Shown: positions 17,258-26,278, counted from the stretch's first letter. The stretch is 64,000 nt of DNA from Acinetobacter sp. CFCC 10889 (GCF_003268395.1 NZ_LQXQ01000010.1:33565-97564), one strand, 5' to 3'. The notes: generated by a model from the letters alone, not told the origin. Numbers and translations: made by a program.

Positions 17258-18577
17258 ATGAGCTTTCCAAAAATTGACCCTAAAGATAGAAGTAGTTCTA
17301 TTAGAGATTTAAATAAACAAATTAAGAATGGTCTTAAACTTCAGGAATTAACTAGTGATGATATAAAGTTATTAGAAGAAAATGAACGATTTGAATATAT
17401 TGATGCAATTATTGTTCAACCAGATTATCAACGTGAATATCGTTATACGATTACTGATGAAAGTTTATTAATAGAGTCTATTATTGTAGGTATTCCAGTA
17501 CCACCAATTTTTTTAGCTAACACTCGTTACTTAGGGATACAAGTATTAAATGTTGTTGATGGACAACATCGTTTGACGGCATTTCATCGGTATATTAATA
17601 ATGACTTTAAATTACAAAATCTTAAACTATGTGAAAACTTAAATGATAAGTTTTTTAGAGATCTTGATTCAGATGTTAAAGAAAAAATTATTTCATCAAA
17701 TATTCAACAAATTATATTTAAAGAATTTCCTGGTAAAGTTTTTGAATTAGAAATATTTAATAGATATAACAAAGGTACAAAACCTTTGACACAGCAGGAA
17801 ATAAGAAATGCTGTTTATAGTTCAAAATTTAATTCTTATGTTAATAATTTTTCAAAAATGATTTGTATAAAAGAAGAGCAGAGAGTTGATTTTGATATTT
17901 ATAGCTTAGATGATCTTGCAAAACTAGGTGAAATTTATAATGCAACGCAGGATAGATTCTTAAAGAAAAAAATTCAAGAAAGTGTTTTTGTAATTCTTAA
18001 TGTATTAGAGAATGGTTTTAGTGAGCAATTAAAAAAATCACCTCAATATGCTGAAAGTTATATGCAAGAAAAGGCAAAACAAGAAGAAGTCATTAATAAT
18101 TACGAAATTCAAATTTCTATGATTAAAGAGGATTATTCTAGAGGCACTTCTGATACTGAAATAGATGAACTAAAAAGGACTATTGAAATTAAAGAAGATG
18201 AAGTTGAAAAAAATTTTGTAACTGTTAAAGATAAATTTAGACAGTTTAATAGTCTAATTCTTAAAATTAACGAAAAAATTGAATATCCTTTTTCTAGAGA
18301 GATTTATGGAATATCTAGCAGAAATTATAAATTTCAAATATCAATTGCTATGATTTTAGCTGGAATAGTTCATAAATTATTAAGTTCTGGTGAAAATGTT
18401 ACTAATTTAAATAATATCACTAAAGTCACTAAATATATTAGTAAATTATTATCTAGCTCTTATTTAGAAGATCCTAATTATAATGCATCATCGACAAATT
18501 ATGTTGAATTAACAAAGTTGATAGAGGCTGTGGATATTTTTGAATTAGTGGAGAAAGATCAGCTTAATTTAATTTAA
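17258..18577 (+). CDS. DUF262 (GmrSD N-terminal-like) protein, partner of the FRG gene
   Basis: Protein of 439 residues with an N-terminal DUF262 domain, the ParB/sulfiredoxin-like fold found in GmrS-type restriction proteins. Signature motifs are QPDYQREYRY (about 54-63), VVDGQHRLTAFH (99-110; the DGQ-R motif, with His for the common Gln) and EIFNRYNKGTKPLTQQEIRNAVY (165-187). In GmrSD, DUF262 hydrolyses NTP to license a DUF1524 His-Asn-His nuclease; I see no DUF1524 here. Residues about 262-330 form a charged predicted coiled coil, followed by a helical C-terminus. It directly abuts the FRG gene. Very AT-rich. A role in phage defence is inference from the family and the arrangement. Confidence 0.8.
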   Translation: MSFPKIDPKDRSSSIRDLNKQIKNGLKLQELTSDDIKLLEENERFEYIDAIIVQPDYQREYRYTITDESLLIESIIVGIPVPPIFLANTRYLGIQVLNVVDGQHRLTAFHRYINNDFKLQNLKLCENLNDKFFRDLDSDVKEKIISSNIQQIIFKEFPGKVFELEIFNRYNKGTKPLTQQEIRNAVYSSKFNSYVNNFSKMICIKEEQRVDFDIYSLDDLAKLGEIYNATQDRFLKKKIQESVFVILNVLENGFSEQLKKSPQYAESYMQEKAKQEEVINNYEIQISMIKEDYSRGTSDTEIDELKRTIEIKEDEVEKNFVTVKDKFRQFNSLILKINEKIEYPFSREIYGISSRNYKFQISIAMILAGIVHKLLSSGENVTNLNNITKVTKYISKLLSSSYLEDPNYNASSTNYVELTKLIEAVDIFELVEKDQLNLI

Positions 18578-18586
18578 TTAATACTG

Positions 18587-18612
18587 TTCAGATTCAGATT
18601 CAGATTCAGATT
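18587..18612. repeat. Six-base tandem repeat (TTCAGA)x4
   Basis: Four exact copies of TTCAGA followed by TT, ten bases after the DUF262 stop codon and directly before the AGTGGGTTTTT repeat. A short slippage-prone microsatellite. Confidence 0.9.
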
Positions 18613-18768
18613 GGAGTGGGTTTTTTAGCTAAGGTCTTCTATACACCAAATAAACCCTACTCAAAATCGCTATAATCCCGACATAGTCAAAATGAATGGC
18701 AAACTCTTTAAAATCTACATTTAGAAAAGCTATTAAATAGCTTTCCTATTTTTGATATTACATTTTAT

Positions 18769-20322
18769 CTACAACCCCGACACATTCCCTTTACTCGGAT
18801 AAGTAAATTGATGCTGTAGGTCTATCGTAAATTTCTGTTTTGGACGTAACTCAATATTCCACTGGTTAATATTGGGTTGACCTTGCCAAGTTGTACTATT
18901 CGGTTGCGGCTGATAAGTAGAATGCGTTACTAATTTTCCATTGCGACTTTGTGGTTCAGCTTCAAAAACAGTCAGTTGAACAGGATAAGGGTGTAGGTTC
19001 TCAATGCTATATTGCTGCTTTTGAATCGTTTGAGATTTCGCATCCGCAAGTGGTCTTTTTTGATCTGATAAATCAATGACACGGATTTGAATCTGTTCAT
19101 CTGTACCGAAGCTGATTTGCATACCGTCATTACTTGTATTTGACCATTGACGCTCACCAATAAAGTCACCATCACGGTATAACTTCACCAAACCATTCGG
19201 CAAGTTTGAGTCTAATTTCGTAATATTCGCAATGATAGAAGCCTTTTGACTTTGCTTTGGAATTGCCCAAATAGCCAGTTGTGTAGAGAAACTTTCACTA
19301 CTTAAAGGTAAATAAATCTGCTGTTGACTACTATAAATTGTAGCTTGGGTATTTGAGCGAAATTCGGTACTTAAATTTAACTGATTGGCTTGGAATTGTG
19401 GAAATAGAGGTGGTTTTTCTAAAGAATCTTGAACATTGGAAAGTTTAGCAACGGGTGCAGGCATGACAGGTTCTTGGAATATCGCTCCTCCTGAAAGATA
19501 ATTCACACGAGCTGGCTGAGGTTCATAATAATCTACCCACCAATTTTGTGGTGTGAGTTGTTGCACATAACCTTGTGGGGTAGCAGTGGAAAGGGTTAAT
19601 TTTACATTTGTCCAATCTTCACCTGTTTTTTGTGCAATCATCGCCATACGAGTTAGTTTGACTTGTTTAGATTGTGTATCTAATTCGGCTTTGTACATCG
19701 GCTGCCAACGTGCATATGGCACCAAATAACTCAGTTTAATTATGCCATTTCTAGGTGCTTGTACATAAAATTTTAAGCTACGTTGCTTAAATTGATGATC
19801 ACCAATTGCGGCTAAATCTTGCTGAAGTTCTTGTAAACGTTGTTCTAATTTGGTTTTTTCAACTTTGGCTTGATCTATGGCAATAAAAGCATCATAGGCT
19901 TTATTGCGTACTTTGTTTGCTGAGCCTTTCGTCATATTTTCTAGAAATTTATTTTGTAATTCAGCTGCCTGAATAATTGAATTTTGCTCAGAAATTTGTT
20001 TTTCGATCTGTTCTATTTGATTTTTTAATTCACGAGACTCTGTGCCAGAAGGTTTGTCTAAAGCACTGTCTTGATGTGACACAGCATTGATTTCAATATT
20101 GTTTTCAGTTTGATATTGCAGTTGTGCAATGTCAAAATTGGCAGCAAGACCTTGCAAAGTGACAATATTTTCTCCCGCTTTGACAGGAATATTGCGTTCA
20201 ATTTTTGCGGTGCTTGGATATAAAGTGACGTGTTGAATGGGGGCATCAGCGAGGGTTAATGCAAAACACATTGAAATTGGTAAATTGAGTAAAATGAGAT
20301 AGCCAATAGATTTAATTTTCAT
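18769..20322 (-). CDS. DUF4139 domain (mucoidy-inhibitor-like) exported protein
   Basis: Protein of 517 residues with a signal peptide (MKIKSIGYLILLNLPISMCFALTLAD). An N-terminal DUF4140-like region (PIQHVTLYPSTAKIERNIPVKAGENIVTLQGL) leads to a coiled coil (about residues 98-180, KNQIEQIEKQISEQNSIIQ onward). A large beta-rich DUF4139 region follows (WQPMYKAELDTQSKQVKLTRMAMIAQKTGEDW... to ...FTIDLQHQFTYPSKGNV). Related proteins are called mucoidy-inhibitor MuiA family in some genomes; the function is unknown. Location is probably periplasm or outer membrane. It is transcribed alone; a palindrome AAGCTATT-A-AATAGCTT at 18728-18744 lies after its stop. Confidence 0.78.
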   Translation of the reverse strand: MKIKSIGYLILLNLPISMCFALTLADAPIQHVTLYPSTAKIERNIPVKAGENIVTLQGLAANFDIAQLQYQTENNIEINAVSHQDSALDKPSGTESRELKNQIEQIEKQISEQNSIIQAAELQNKFLENMTKGSANKVRNKAYDAFIAIDQAKVEKTKLEQRLQELQQDLAAIGDHQFKQRSLKFYVQAPRNGIIKLSYLVPYARWQPMYKAELDTQSKQVKLTRMAMIAQKTGEDWTNVKLTLSTATPQGYVQQLTPQNWWVDYYEPQPARVNYLSGGAIFQEPVMPAPVAKLSNVQDSLEKPPLFPQFQANQLNLSTEFRSNTQATIYSSQQQIYLPLSSESFSTQLAIWAIPKQSQKASIIANITKLDSNLPNGLVKLYRDGDFIGERQWSNTSNDGMQISFGTDEQIQIRVIDLSDQKRPLADAKSQTIQKQQYSIENLHPYPVQLTVFEAEPQSRNGKLVTHSTYQPQPNSTTWQGQPNINQWNIELRPKQKFTIDLQHQFTYPSKGNVSGL

Positions 20323-20407
20323 TGTCAGCTCTATAAAGTTTGTAAAAATATGATTTTTAGATATTAAAGCTTATTTAGTATAGGGCAAAGTAAAATAAAA
20401 TTTAAAT

Positions 20408-20427
20408 AAAAAAGCCTCTTTCGAGGC
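20408..20427 (-). terminator. Terminator of the sigma-factor operon
   Basis: On the minus strand GCCTC, loop GAAA, GAGGC runs into TTTTTTATTT. The stem is short but carries a stable GAAA tetraloop. It ends the leftward transcript whose last gene stops at 20434. Confidence 0.75.
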
Positions 20428-20433
20428 AAATGA

Positions 20434-20838
20434 TCAATGTGAGCTGACTGAAGAAAGATACTTTTGAATATATTCTTCACGTAACTCATTTCGCTGTACA
20501 GTCGTTGTTGCTTTTTGCATCTTATGGCGCATTTCATTGCGTTCAGAGCTACTCATTTGCTGCCAAACTTCACGCATTTTTTGCTTTTCTTCTTCGGGGA
20601 GTTGGGTAAACCAATCCATTCTCTGCTGCAAAGCGACACTTTGTGACTCAGGAATTTCTTTCAGATTTTGATAGCGCTTAATTAAAGCCCGTTGTTCGTC
20701 TTCAGATAACGCATCCCAAGTATCGTTGACCTGCGTATCCGCATCTTTGGAAAAAATCCAAAAACGCTCAAAGCCTGCAAAACTTGTTTGTAAAAAACCA
20801 ATTGCACAAAAAGCCAAAACGAGTTTTTTAGCTGCCAT
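20434..20838 (-). CDS. DUF3106 domain protein, exported
   Basis: Small protein of 134 residues with a signal sequence (MAAKKLVLAFCAIGFLQTSFAG). It has a DUF3106 pattern of repeated helix starts, WDALSEDEQRALIKRYQNLKEIP, WFTQLPEEEKQKMREVWQQM and MSSSERNEMRHKMQK. Function is unknown; the charged helices resemble small periplasmic envelope-stress chaperones in style only. The ATG at 20838 is preferred over the in-frame start at 20859, because it lies at the signal peptide and gives an 11-base overlap with the preceding gene. Third gene of the sigma-factor operon. Confidence 0.72.
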   Translation of the reverse strand: MAAKKLVLAFCAIGFLQTSFAGFERFWIFSKDADTQVNDTWDALSEDEQRALIKRYQNLKEIPESQSVALQQRMDWFTQLPEEEKQKMREVWQQMSSSERNEMRHKMQKATTTVQRNELREEYIQKYLSSVSSH

Positions 20839-21154
20839 GGGAATGACTATCCTCACCAAATACAGATAACATCTCTAAATCTTCCATCATTTGTGGTGAA
20901 AGTTTAGGTGTAACAACAACATGTTGTGCAGCAGGTGTGGTCTGCTCAGAATCAAAAGCATTGGGTAAAATCACAATACCTGTTAATGCTGCTGCCAAAG
21001 CGAAACCTGTCATTTTCCAATGACCAAAACGAGATGTCGGTTTATCATGAATATGTTCAAGTACATTATTCATGACCACCGCTTTGTTACGGTGATTGCG
21101 AGCAAGACCGTCCAATTTAGATGTTACTTGTTTCGTAAAATCATCATTATTCAT
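20828..21154 (-). CDS. Single-span membrane protein, candidate anti-sigma factor
   Basis: Protein of 108 residues. The cytoplasmic N-terminus (MNNDDFTKQVTSKLDGLARNHRNKAVVMNNVLEH) is followed by one transmembrane segment (MTGFALAAALTGIVILPNAF) and a short acidic periplasmic tail. It resembles the small DUF3619-type partners found after sigma factor genes; no zinc-binding HxxxCxxC motif is seen. Its start overlaps the sigma gene stop by eight bases and its end overlaps the next gene, so translation is coupled. A role as anti-sigma factor is inferred from position and topology. Confidence 0.6.
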   Translation of the reverse strand: MNNDDFTKQVTSKLDGLARNHRNKAVVMNNVLEHIHDKPTSRFGHWKMTGFALAAALTGIVILPNAFDSEQTTPAAQHVVVTPKLSPQMMEDLEMLSVFGEDSHSHGS

Positions 21155-21782
21155 CCGATGATCCTCCATAAGGATTTAAATGCGATAACGTAGTTCTCAA
21201 TCCTTGAATCGCCCTATGGTAATGGGTTTTAACGCTACCTTCTGTACAGTTCATAATAGATGCTGTGGTTTGAGTATCAAAGCCTTCCCATGCACGTAAC
21301 ATAAATGCTTGTTGTTGACGTACAGGTAAACGACTAATCGCTTCTTGAATCTCTTCAATAGTTAGGTCTTGATCTAAAAACTGTAAAGGATTAGGCGTAG
21401 ATTCATCAACTATGTCCATCACTTCTTCATCGTCACTGTCGAGATCGACTTTACGGAATAATGAAAAAGGTGAAGCACGACGAGCTTCTTTACGACGCCA
21501 ATCCTGTAACTTATTGTTTAAGATCGTATAAAATAGGGGATACCATTCCTCAGTTGATTTCTCAGCATAAGACTTGTGTAAAGAAATGAAGGCTTCTTGC
21601 ACCAAGTCCATTGCGATACCATTATGACCCTGTGTTGCACTTTCCATCATCACCAAGGCACGACCTGTCACGTCTTGCATAAAAAACTTCAGACGTTGTT
21701 CAGCCGTACTCTTTAGAGCTGCAGTTGTTTCAGACTGTGACTTCTTTGGCGCTAAATCCATAGAGATGGAAAATCCCGTCAT
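21147..21782 (-). CDS. ECF-type RNA polymerase sigma factor
   Basis: Sigma-70-family protein of 211 residues. Region 2 is seen as LVQEAFISLHKSYAEKSTEEWYPLFYTILNNKLQDWRRKEARR (core binding and -10 recognition) and region 4 as IQEAISRLPVRQQQAFMLRAWEGFDTQTTASIMNCTEGSVKTHYHRAIQGLRTTL (HTH for the -35 element). A long acidic linker (DLDSDDEEVMDIVDEST) separates them. It heads a three-gene coupled operon with a membrane protein and a secreted DUF3106 protein, the usual layout of an envelope-responsive sigma system. An alternative start is at 21761. Target genes are unknown. Confidence 0.85.
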   Translation of the reverse strand: MTGFSISMDLAPKKSQSETTAALKSTAEQRLKFFMQDVTGRALVMMESATQGHNGIAMDLVQEAFISLHKSYAEKSTEEWYPLFYTILNNKLQDWRRKEARRASPFSLFRKVDLDSDDEEVMDIVDESTPNPLQFLDQDLTIEEIQEAISRLPVRQQQAFMLRAWEGFDTQTTASIMNCTEGSVKTHYHRAIQGLRTTLSHLNPYGGSSDE

Positions 21783-21919
21783 TGGGCACCCACCATAATT
21801 TTATAAACCTACACATATAACGTTTAAAAACTAAGGTGGGTTGACAAACAATACAATTATTTTTATCAGTTTAAAGGATTTTTTAAGGTACGGTACAGAC
21901 AATAAAATAATTTAACCAA

Positions 21920-22696
21920 TTAAAGGCGTTGACGTACCATTTCAAAGAAACAAATTGAACCAGCAACAGCAACATTGAGTGATTCTTGACCGCCTGGTTG
22001 GGGGATACTGACTGCCTGCGCATGTTGTAGTGCAAATTCAGAGACACCCTGACCTTCATTGCCTAAGATCCAAACACATTGTGGGCGTAGATTTTTGCTA
22101 TATAGGCTTTCAGATTCATGTGAGCTAGTCACATATACAGGGATTTTAAATTGTTTGAGAATATCTTCTAAAACAATGTTTTCATAAGTTTGTAGTGAAA
22201 AATGTGCACCCATACCTGCACGGAGGACACGTGGTGACCATAACGATGCTGAGCCTTTCGTGCAGACGACTTGTTCGATTCCTGCTGCAGCAGCTGAACG
22301 CAGCAGTGTACCTACATTTCCAGGATCTTGGATATTTTCAAGAATTAAAGTGTCTTCGGTAAAATTTAATGCTTCACGTGATGATGGTAGGTCTACGATT
22401 GCTAGGCAGGCGATAGATGTACCTAAAGTGCTGAGATCTTTATATAACGCTTCGCTTAAGACAAAAACGATACCTGTGTATTGAGAAAAAATTTCATCAA
22501 AATCAGGGTGTTCAAGTGCATGTTCAGTGGTGAAAATTGATTTGATCTGACGCTTTTTTTCAAGCCATGCCAAAGTCAAGTGTGTACCTTCAAGTACGGT
22601 TTGACCTTGTTTTTTACGATAGGTGTTTTGTTCAATTAAGCCACGTAAGTGTTTAATTTTTGGGTTATCACGTGATTCTAAAAATATGGTAGGCAT
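21920..22696 (-). CDS. TrmH/SpoU-family RNA 2'-O-methyltransferase
   Basis: SAM-dependent SPOUT methyltransferase of 258 residues. An N-terminal substrate-binding part (NPKIKHLRGLIEQNTYRKKQGQTVLEG) precedes the trefoil-knot domain, with motif 1 NIQDPGNVGTLLRSAAAAG, motif 2 WILGNEGQGVS and motif 3 IPQPGGQESLNVAVAGSICFFE. These are the three SpoU motifs, with the catalytic Arg in motif 1 and Glu in motif 2. The target (rRNA or tRNA position) cannot be read from the sequence; the size suggests an RlmB/TsnR-like enzyme. It lies downstream of fbp on the same strand. Confidence 0.87.
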   Translation of the reverse strand: MPTIFLESRDNPKIKHLRGLIEQNTYRKKQGQTVLEGTHLTLAWLEKKRQIKSIFTTEHALEHPDFDEIFSQYTGIVFVLSEALYKDLSTLGTSIACLAIVDLPSSREALNFTEDTLILENIQDPGNVGTLLRSAAAAGIEQVVCTKGSASLWSPRVLRAGMGAHFSLQTYENIVLEDILKQFKIPVYVTSSHESESLYSKNLRPQCVWILGNEGQGVSEFALQHAQAVSIPQPGGQESLNVAVAGSICFFEMVRQRL

Positions 22697-22722
22697 GGGA
22701 GTGCATCCAAAAAATGTAAATT

Positions 22723-22747
22723 GGGGTTGTGCATATGCAACAACCCC
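22723..22747 (-). terminator. Hairpin after fbp (weak terminator)
   Basis: GGGGTTGT (22723-22730) and ACAACCCC (22740-22747) pair around GCATATGCA. No good T run follows on the minus strand, so it may be a processing hairpin instead. Confidence 0.45.
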
Positions 22748-22799
22748 TAAATGGACTTACTCCCTTTACAGAGAGTAAAAATGATTAAAATATAATAAC

Positions 22800-23774
22800 T
22801 TAGTTGTGGTAGCTTGTTACAAGCTCAACTTCATTTTTAGAACCAATCACCACAGGAACACGTTGGTGTAATTCTGTTGGTTGAATATTTAAAATGCGGA
22901 CACGACCAGTAGTTGACGCACCACCTGCTTGTTCCATGAGCATGCTCATCGGATTTGCTTCATACATCAAACGTAAACGACCAGCTTTTTTCGGATCTTT
23001 GGTATCGTATGGGTATAAGAAAATACCGCTACGGCAAAGGATACGGTGAATGTCACCAACCATACATGCCACCCAACGCATGTTGAAATCTTTTTCACGT
23101 ACAGATGTTTTACCTGCTTGTAATTCATCAATATAACGTTTTACAGGTGCTTCCCAGTGACGTTGATTTGATGCATTGATCGCATATTCTTTGGTGTCAG
23201 CAGCGACTTGGATATTTTCAGAAGTCAATAAGAATTCTTTTGATTCAGGGTCAAAAGTAAAGAATACAGTACCAGCACCTACAGTTAATGCCATCATGGT
23301 AGATGGACCATAAAGTACATAACCTGCAGCAGCTTGATCTTTACCTGCTTGCATGAAGTCTTCTGCTTGAGTGACTGCATTTTTTGCATTTAAAATAGAG
23401 AAAATCGTACCGACACACATGTTAATGTCGATGTTACTTGAACCATCGAGTGGATCAAATAAAACCAAGTATTTACCATTTTCTTGTGCAGCAGTGAATT
23501 CATCTAATTCTTCAGATGCTAAGCCACCAACATTTTTATTGATTTTTAAGGCATCAATTAAATAATCGTTTGAAATTACATCCAATTTTTTCTGTTCTTC
23601 GCCTTGAACATTTTCATGTTGCGCACTTCCTAAAACACCAGCCAATGCACCTTTTTGTAGCAGTTGGTCAATAGATTTACACGTGTTGGCAATGGTTTCA
23701 ATAACATCTGCAAGTTCAGGTGTTAAGTTCCCTTGTTGTAGTTGTAAATACTGGGATAAAGTGCGATTTGACAT
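22800..23774 (-). CDS. fbp: Fructose-1,6-bisphosphatase class I
   Basis: Gluconeogenic phosphatase that converts fructose-1,6-bisphosphate to fructose-6-phosphate. The 324-residue protein carries the metal-binding [25 protein letters not shown] signature, and YLDA-equivalent substrate motifs such as [24 protein letters not shown]. The open frame starts at 23822, but the ATG at 23774 ([14 protein letters not shown]) matches the family start. Acinetobacter lacks phosphofructokinase-based glycolysis, so a gluconeogenic FBPase is expected to be essential for growth on acids. Confidence 0.95.
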   Translation of the reverse strand: MSNRTLSQYLQLQQGNLTPELADVIETIANTCKSIDQLLQKGALAGVLGSAQHENVQGEEQKKLDVISNDYLIDALKINKNVGGLASEELDEFTAAQENGKYLVLFDPLDGSSNIDINMCVGTIFSILNAKNAVTQAEDFMQAGKDQAAAGYVLYGPSTMMALTVGAGTVFFTFDPESKEFLLTSENIQVAADTKEYAINASNQRHWEAPVKRYIDELQAGKTSVREKDFNMRWVACMVGDIHRILCRSGIFLYPYDTKDPKKAGRLRLMYEANPMSMLMEQAGGASTTGRVRILNIQPTELHQRVPVVIGSKNEVELVTSYHN

Positions 23775-23953
23775 AGCAAAGCTGCTCCAATAAAAGCGAT
23801 AATTTTCTAACAAATTAAACAATCTGGCTATTTTAGATGAGTTTGCTGCAAATTAAAAATCATCCTGTGTTATTTGTCGTGATTTTAGGCTTGAAAGTAT
23901 TTTAGAAACTGCTATGTTGAAGGTACAAAAGGATAGCGTTAAGGAGCACTGTT

Positions 23954-24139
23954 ATGACCACGCAAAAGTTTGAAGCGACTCCAACACAAGGTGAAGGTAT
24001 TGATTTAGCTGAAATTAGTACCGAAAATGTAAAGGCTGCATGGAAAGATTACGAAGCAAAACCTGAGTATAAAAAATTCAATAAGCATGATCTCATTGAA
24101 TCCATGCAAAGTCCCAAGCAAACTGAAACTGAATCTTAA
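23954..24139 (+). CDS. Small conserved-looking protein, unknown function
   Basis: Protein of 61 residues, acidic to neutral, with no signal or membrane segment. It reads MTTQKFEATPTQGEGIDLAE and ends with KKFNKHDLIESMQSPKQ. A good Shine-Dalgarno (AAGGAG, seven bases before ATG) and its own terminator just downstream make it a likely real gene. I do not recognise a family. It is divergent from fbp and convergent with pal. Confidence 0.7.
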   Translation: MTTQKFEATPTQGEGIDLAEISTENVKAAWKDYEAKPEYKKFNKHDLIESMQSPKQTETES

Positions 24140-24144
24140 TTTAT

Positions 24145-24178
24145 AAAAAAAGCGCCCATTTGATATGAGCGCTTTTTT
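24145..24178. terminator. Bidirectional terminator between the small gene and pal
   Basis: AAAAAAAGCGC and GCGCTTTTTT flank a 13-base loop. A and T tracts lie on both sides, so it serves both convergent transcripts. Confidence 0.82.
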
Positions 24179-24205
24179 ACTTTGGTACATTTTATTGAAG
24201 AGCTA

Positions 24206-24766
24206 TTATTTTAATAATGGCGGAACAGCTTCGTAGTTAAGTTCTACACGGCGGTTTTCTTTCCAAGCTGCTTCATTGTGTCCAGCATTGATTGGCATTT
24301 CTTTACCATAGCTCACTGCTTCAAGCTGAGTAGCATTCACACCATTGGTAGTTAAGTAGCTTTGTACTGCTTTGGCACGGCGTTCACCTAAAGCCATATT
24401 GTATTCACGTGTACCACGCTCGTCTGTATGACCTGTTAATGCGATTTTCGAGTTTGCATTTGCCACTAAGAATTGAGCATGTGCTTGTAAGGTTTGATAA
24501 TCTTCATTTGAAAGATCACTACTGTCATAGTCAAAATGTACCACACGTTTTGCTAAAAATGCTTTATTGGCTTCAGTTACACCTTTTGAAGAAGCACCTG
24601 CAAGATTTTGCGCATTTAATGCAGCATCTTCACTCAAACCTGTGGTGTTTACACTGTTTGGATTTGTTGTTGCATTTGCATCAGTTGTTGGTTTGCGGTT
24701 TGCACAGCCTGTCATCACTAAACTTACAGCGAGTAAAGGTAGTGCTAAGTATTTAATCGTATTCAT
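24206..24766 (-). CDS. pal: Peptidoglycan-associated lipoprotein Pal
   Basis: Outer-membrane lipoprotein of the Tol-Pal system. The 186-residue protein starts MNTIKYLALPLLAVSLVMTGC, with the lipidated Cys after a lipobox, then a low-complexity Thr/Asn linker. The C-terminal OmpA-like domain VVHFDYDSSDLSNEDYQTLQAH...LTGHTDERGTREYNMALGERRAKAVQSYL binds meso-DAP of peptidoglycan. The ATG at 24766 follows GGAG at six bases and is preferred to the start at 24778. It lies 96 bases after tolB on the same strand; tolQRA are not seen beside them. Confidence 0.96.
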   Translation of the reverse strand: MNTIKYLALPLLAVSLVMTGCANRKPTTDANATTNPNSVNTTGLSEDAALNAQNLAGASSKGVTEANKAFLAKRVVHFDYDSSDLSNEDYQTLQAHAQFLVANANSKIALTGHTDERGTREYNMALGERRAKAVQSYLTTNGVNATQLEAVSYGKEMPINAGHNEAAWKENRRVELNYEAVPPLLK

Positions 24767-24862
24767 TATAAACTCCATAAAGTTTTTCTAAGTTACAGCA
24801 CGTTTTGATTAAAGCATTTAAAATAAAACTTTGTCGATATATCTCAAATGGGGTTTGTTGAC

Positions 24863-26149
24863 TTATTTAGGTGCCCAAGCAGGTTCACGGACTTCACCTT
24901 GTTCACTTGGTAAATTCATGCGGAAACGCCCATCTGTAGACATGATGGCTAATAGTCCACGGTTGCCTTCACGAGTTGCGTATACCACCATTTGACCATT
25001 TGGTGAGAAACTTGGTGATTCATCGAGGCTTGTTGGGGTCAGGATGTTGGTAATGCCTGTAGAAATTTCTTGAATCGCAACTTTATAGTTACTGCCTGAT
25101 GGACGATGTACTAAGGCAACGTATTTACCATCAGCACTAAGTGAACCACGTGCGTTAAATGCACCACGGAAGGTTAAACGTTTGGTTGAACCATCTGCTA
25201 AGTTGTAGCGATAAATTTGTGCTGAACCGCCACGGTCTGAAGTAAAAATAAATGATTTTCCATCAGGTGCATAACGTGCTTCAGTATCAATTGCACTGTC
25301 ACTCGTCATTCGTTTAACTTGACGAGTTTCTAAGTCCATTTGGTAAATTTCAGGATTATCATGCATTGATGCGGTGAATAGCATGTATTTTCCATCAGGA
25401 GAGAAACTTGGTGCGCCATTTAATCCACGGAAGCTTGCATATTTTTCACGTTGACCAGTTGCAAGGTCTTGTACATAGATCGCAGGACGCTTAGTTTCAA
25501 AGGATACATAAGCAATTTTTTGCGCATCAGGTGTCCAAGCAGGTGAAAGAATAGGATCACGAGAGGTTAAAATGGTTTTAGGTTGTGCGCCATCTGTATC
25601 TGCAATTTGTAAAGTATAACGCTGCTCAGGTGTCGCAGGATTACGTAATACATAAGCAATACGTCCACTAAAGTCACCTTTAATGCCTGTAAGTGCTTGG
25701 TAAATCGCATCAGAAATCATATGTGCCGCAGAACGTACACGAGACACAGGAACTGTCAACAACTCATTGAGTAAAAAAGTTTGTTTTTCAACATCATAGA
25801 GTTGGTAGTGTACAGCTAATGAGCCATCAGGATTGGTCTTTGTATCACCAACAACAACATAGGGTACGCCACTTGCTTTCCAAGCTTCAGCATTAATATT
25901 GTTTAAACTTGCTGTTGTAGGAAGATTTTTCGATGAGCTGCTAAAACGACCTGAGCGATTTAAGTCAGTTTCAATGATTGGATAAATCGTTTGATCATTA
26001 CCAAATGGGAGAATCGCAATTTTCGGTGCTTCTTCAGGTGCTTTGGCAATTTCTAAATGCAATTGTGCATAGGTTGAAGGCACGAAGGCAGGGCTAAAAG
26101 AAGCCAATACAACTGCCAAACTGAGTAAGTGTTTAGGCGTGATTTTCAT
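24863..26149 (-). CDS. tolB: Tol-Pal system periplasmic protein TolB
   Basis: Periplasmic beta-propeller that binds Pal and takes part in envelope constriction during division. The 428-residue protein has a signal peptide (MKITPKHLLSLAVVLASFSPAFVPSTYAQ), an N-terminal alpha/beta domain (IAILPFGNDQTIYPIIETDLNRSGRF) and five or six WD-like blades with the repeated pattern SPxxxPDGKxxxFTS (GAPSFSPDGKYMLFTAS, TEARYAPDGKSFIFTSDRGG, ESPSFSPNGQMVVYATREG). Length and order are normal. pal follows in the same direction. Confidence 0.96.
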   Translation of the reverse strand: MKITPKHLLSLAVVLASFSPAFVPSTYAQLHLEIAKAPEEAPKIAILPFGNDQTIYPIIETDLNRSGRFSSSSKNLPTTASLNNINAEAWKASGVPYVVVGDTKTNPDGSLAVHYQLYDVEKQTFLLNELLTVPVSRVRSAAHMISDAIYQALTGIKGDFSGRIAYVLRNPATPEQRYTLQIADTDGAQPKTILTSRDPILSPAWTPDAQKIAYVSFETKRPAIYVQDLATGQREKYASFRGLNGAPSFSPDGKYMLFTASMHDNPEIYQMDLETRQVKRMTSDSAIDTEARYAPDGKSFIFTSDRGGSAQIYRYNLADGSTKRLTFRGAFNARGSLSADGKYVALVHRPSGSNYKVAIQEISTGITNILTPTSLDESPSFSPNGQMVVYATREGNRGLLAIMSTDGRFRMNLPSEQGEVREPAWAPK

Positions 26150-26278
26150 GGGTGTTCATGTACTCAAATATTGATTTTTTAACTATGAATAGCTTTGTAG
26201 CATAAAGACATGATTTTAATCTATATAAAGCATGTAATTATGAATGTTCAGTGAAATATCGAATAGAGTCTCACATTT

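Noticed and set aside
18587..18612. CRISPR-like repeats
   Set aside because: The six-base TTCAGA repeat has no spacers. No direct repeats of CRISPR length and spacing were seen in the window.
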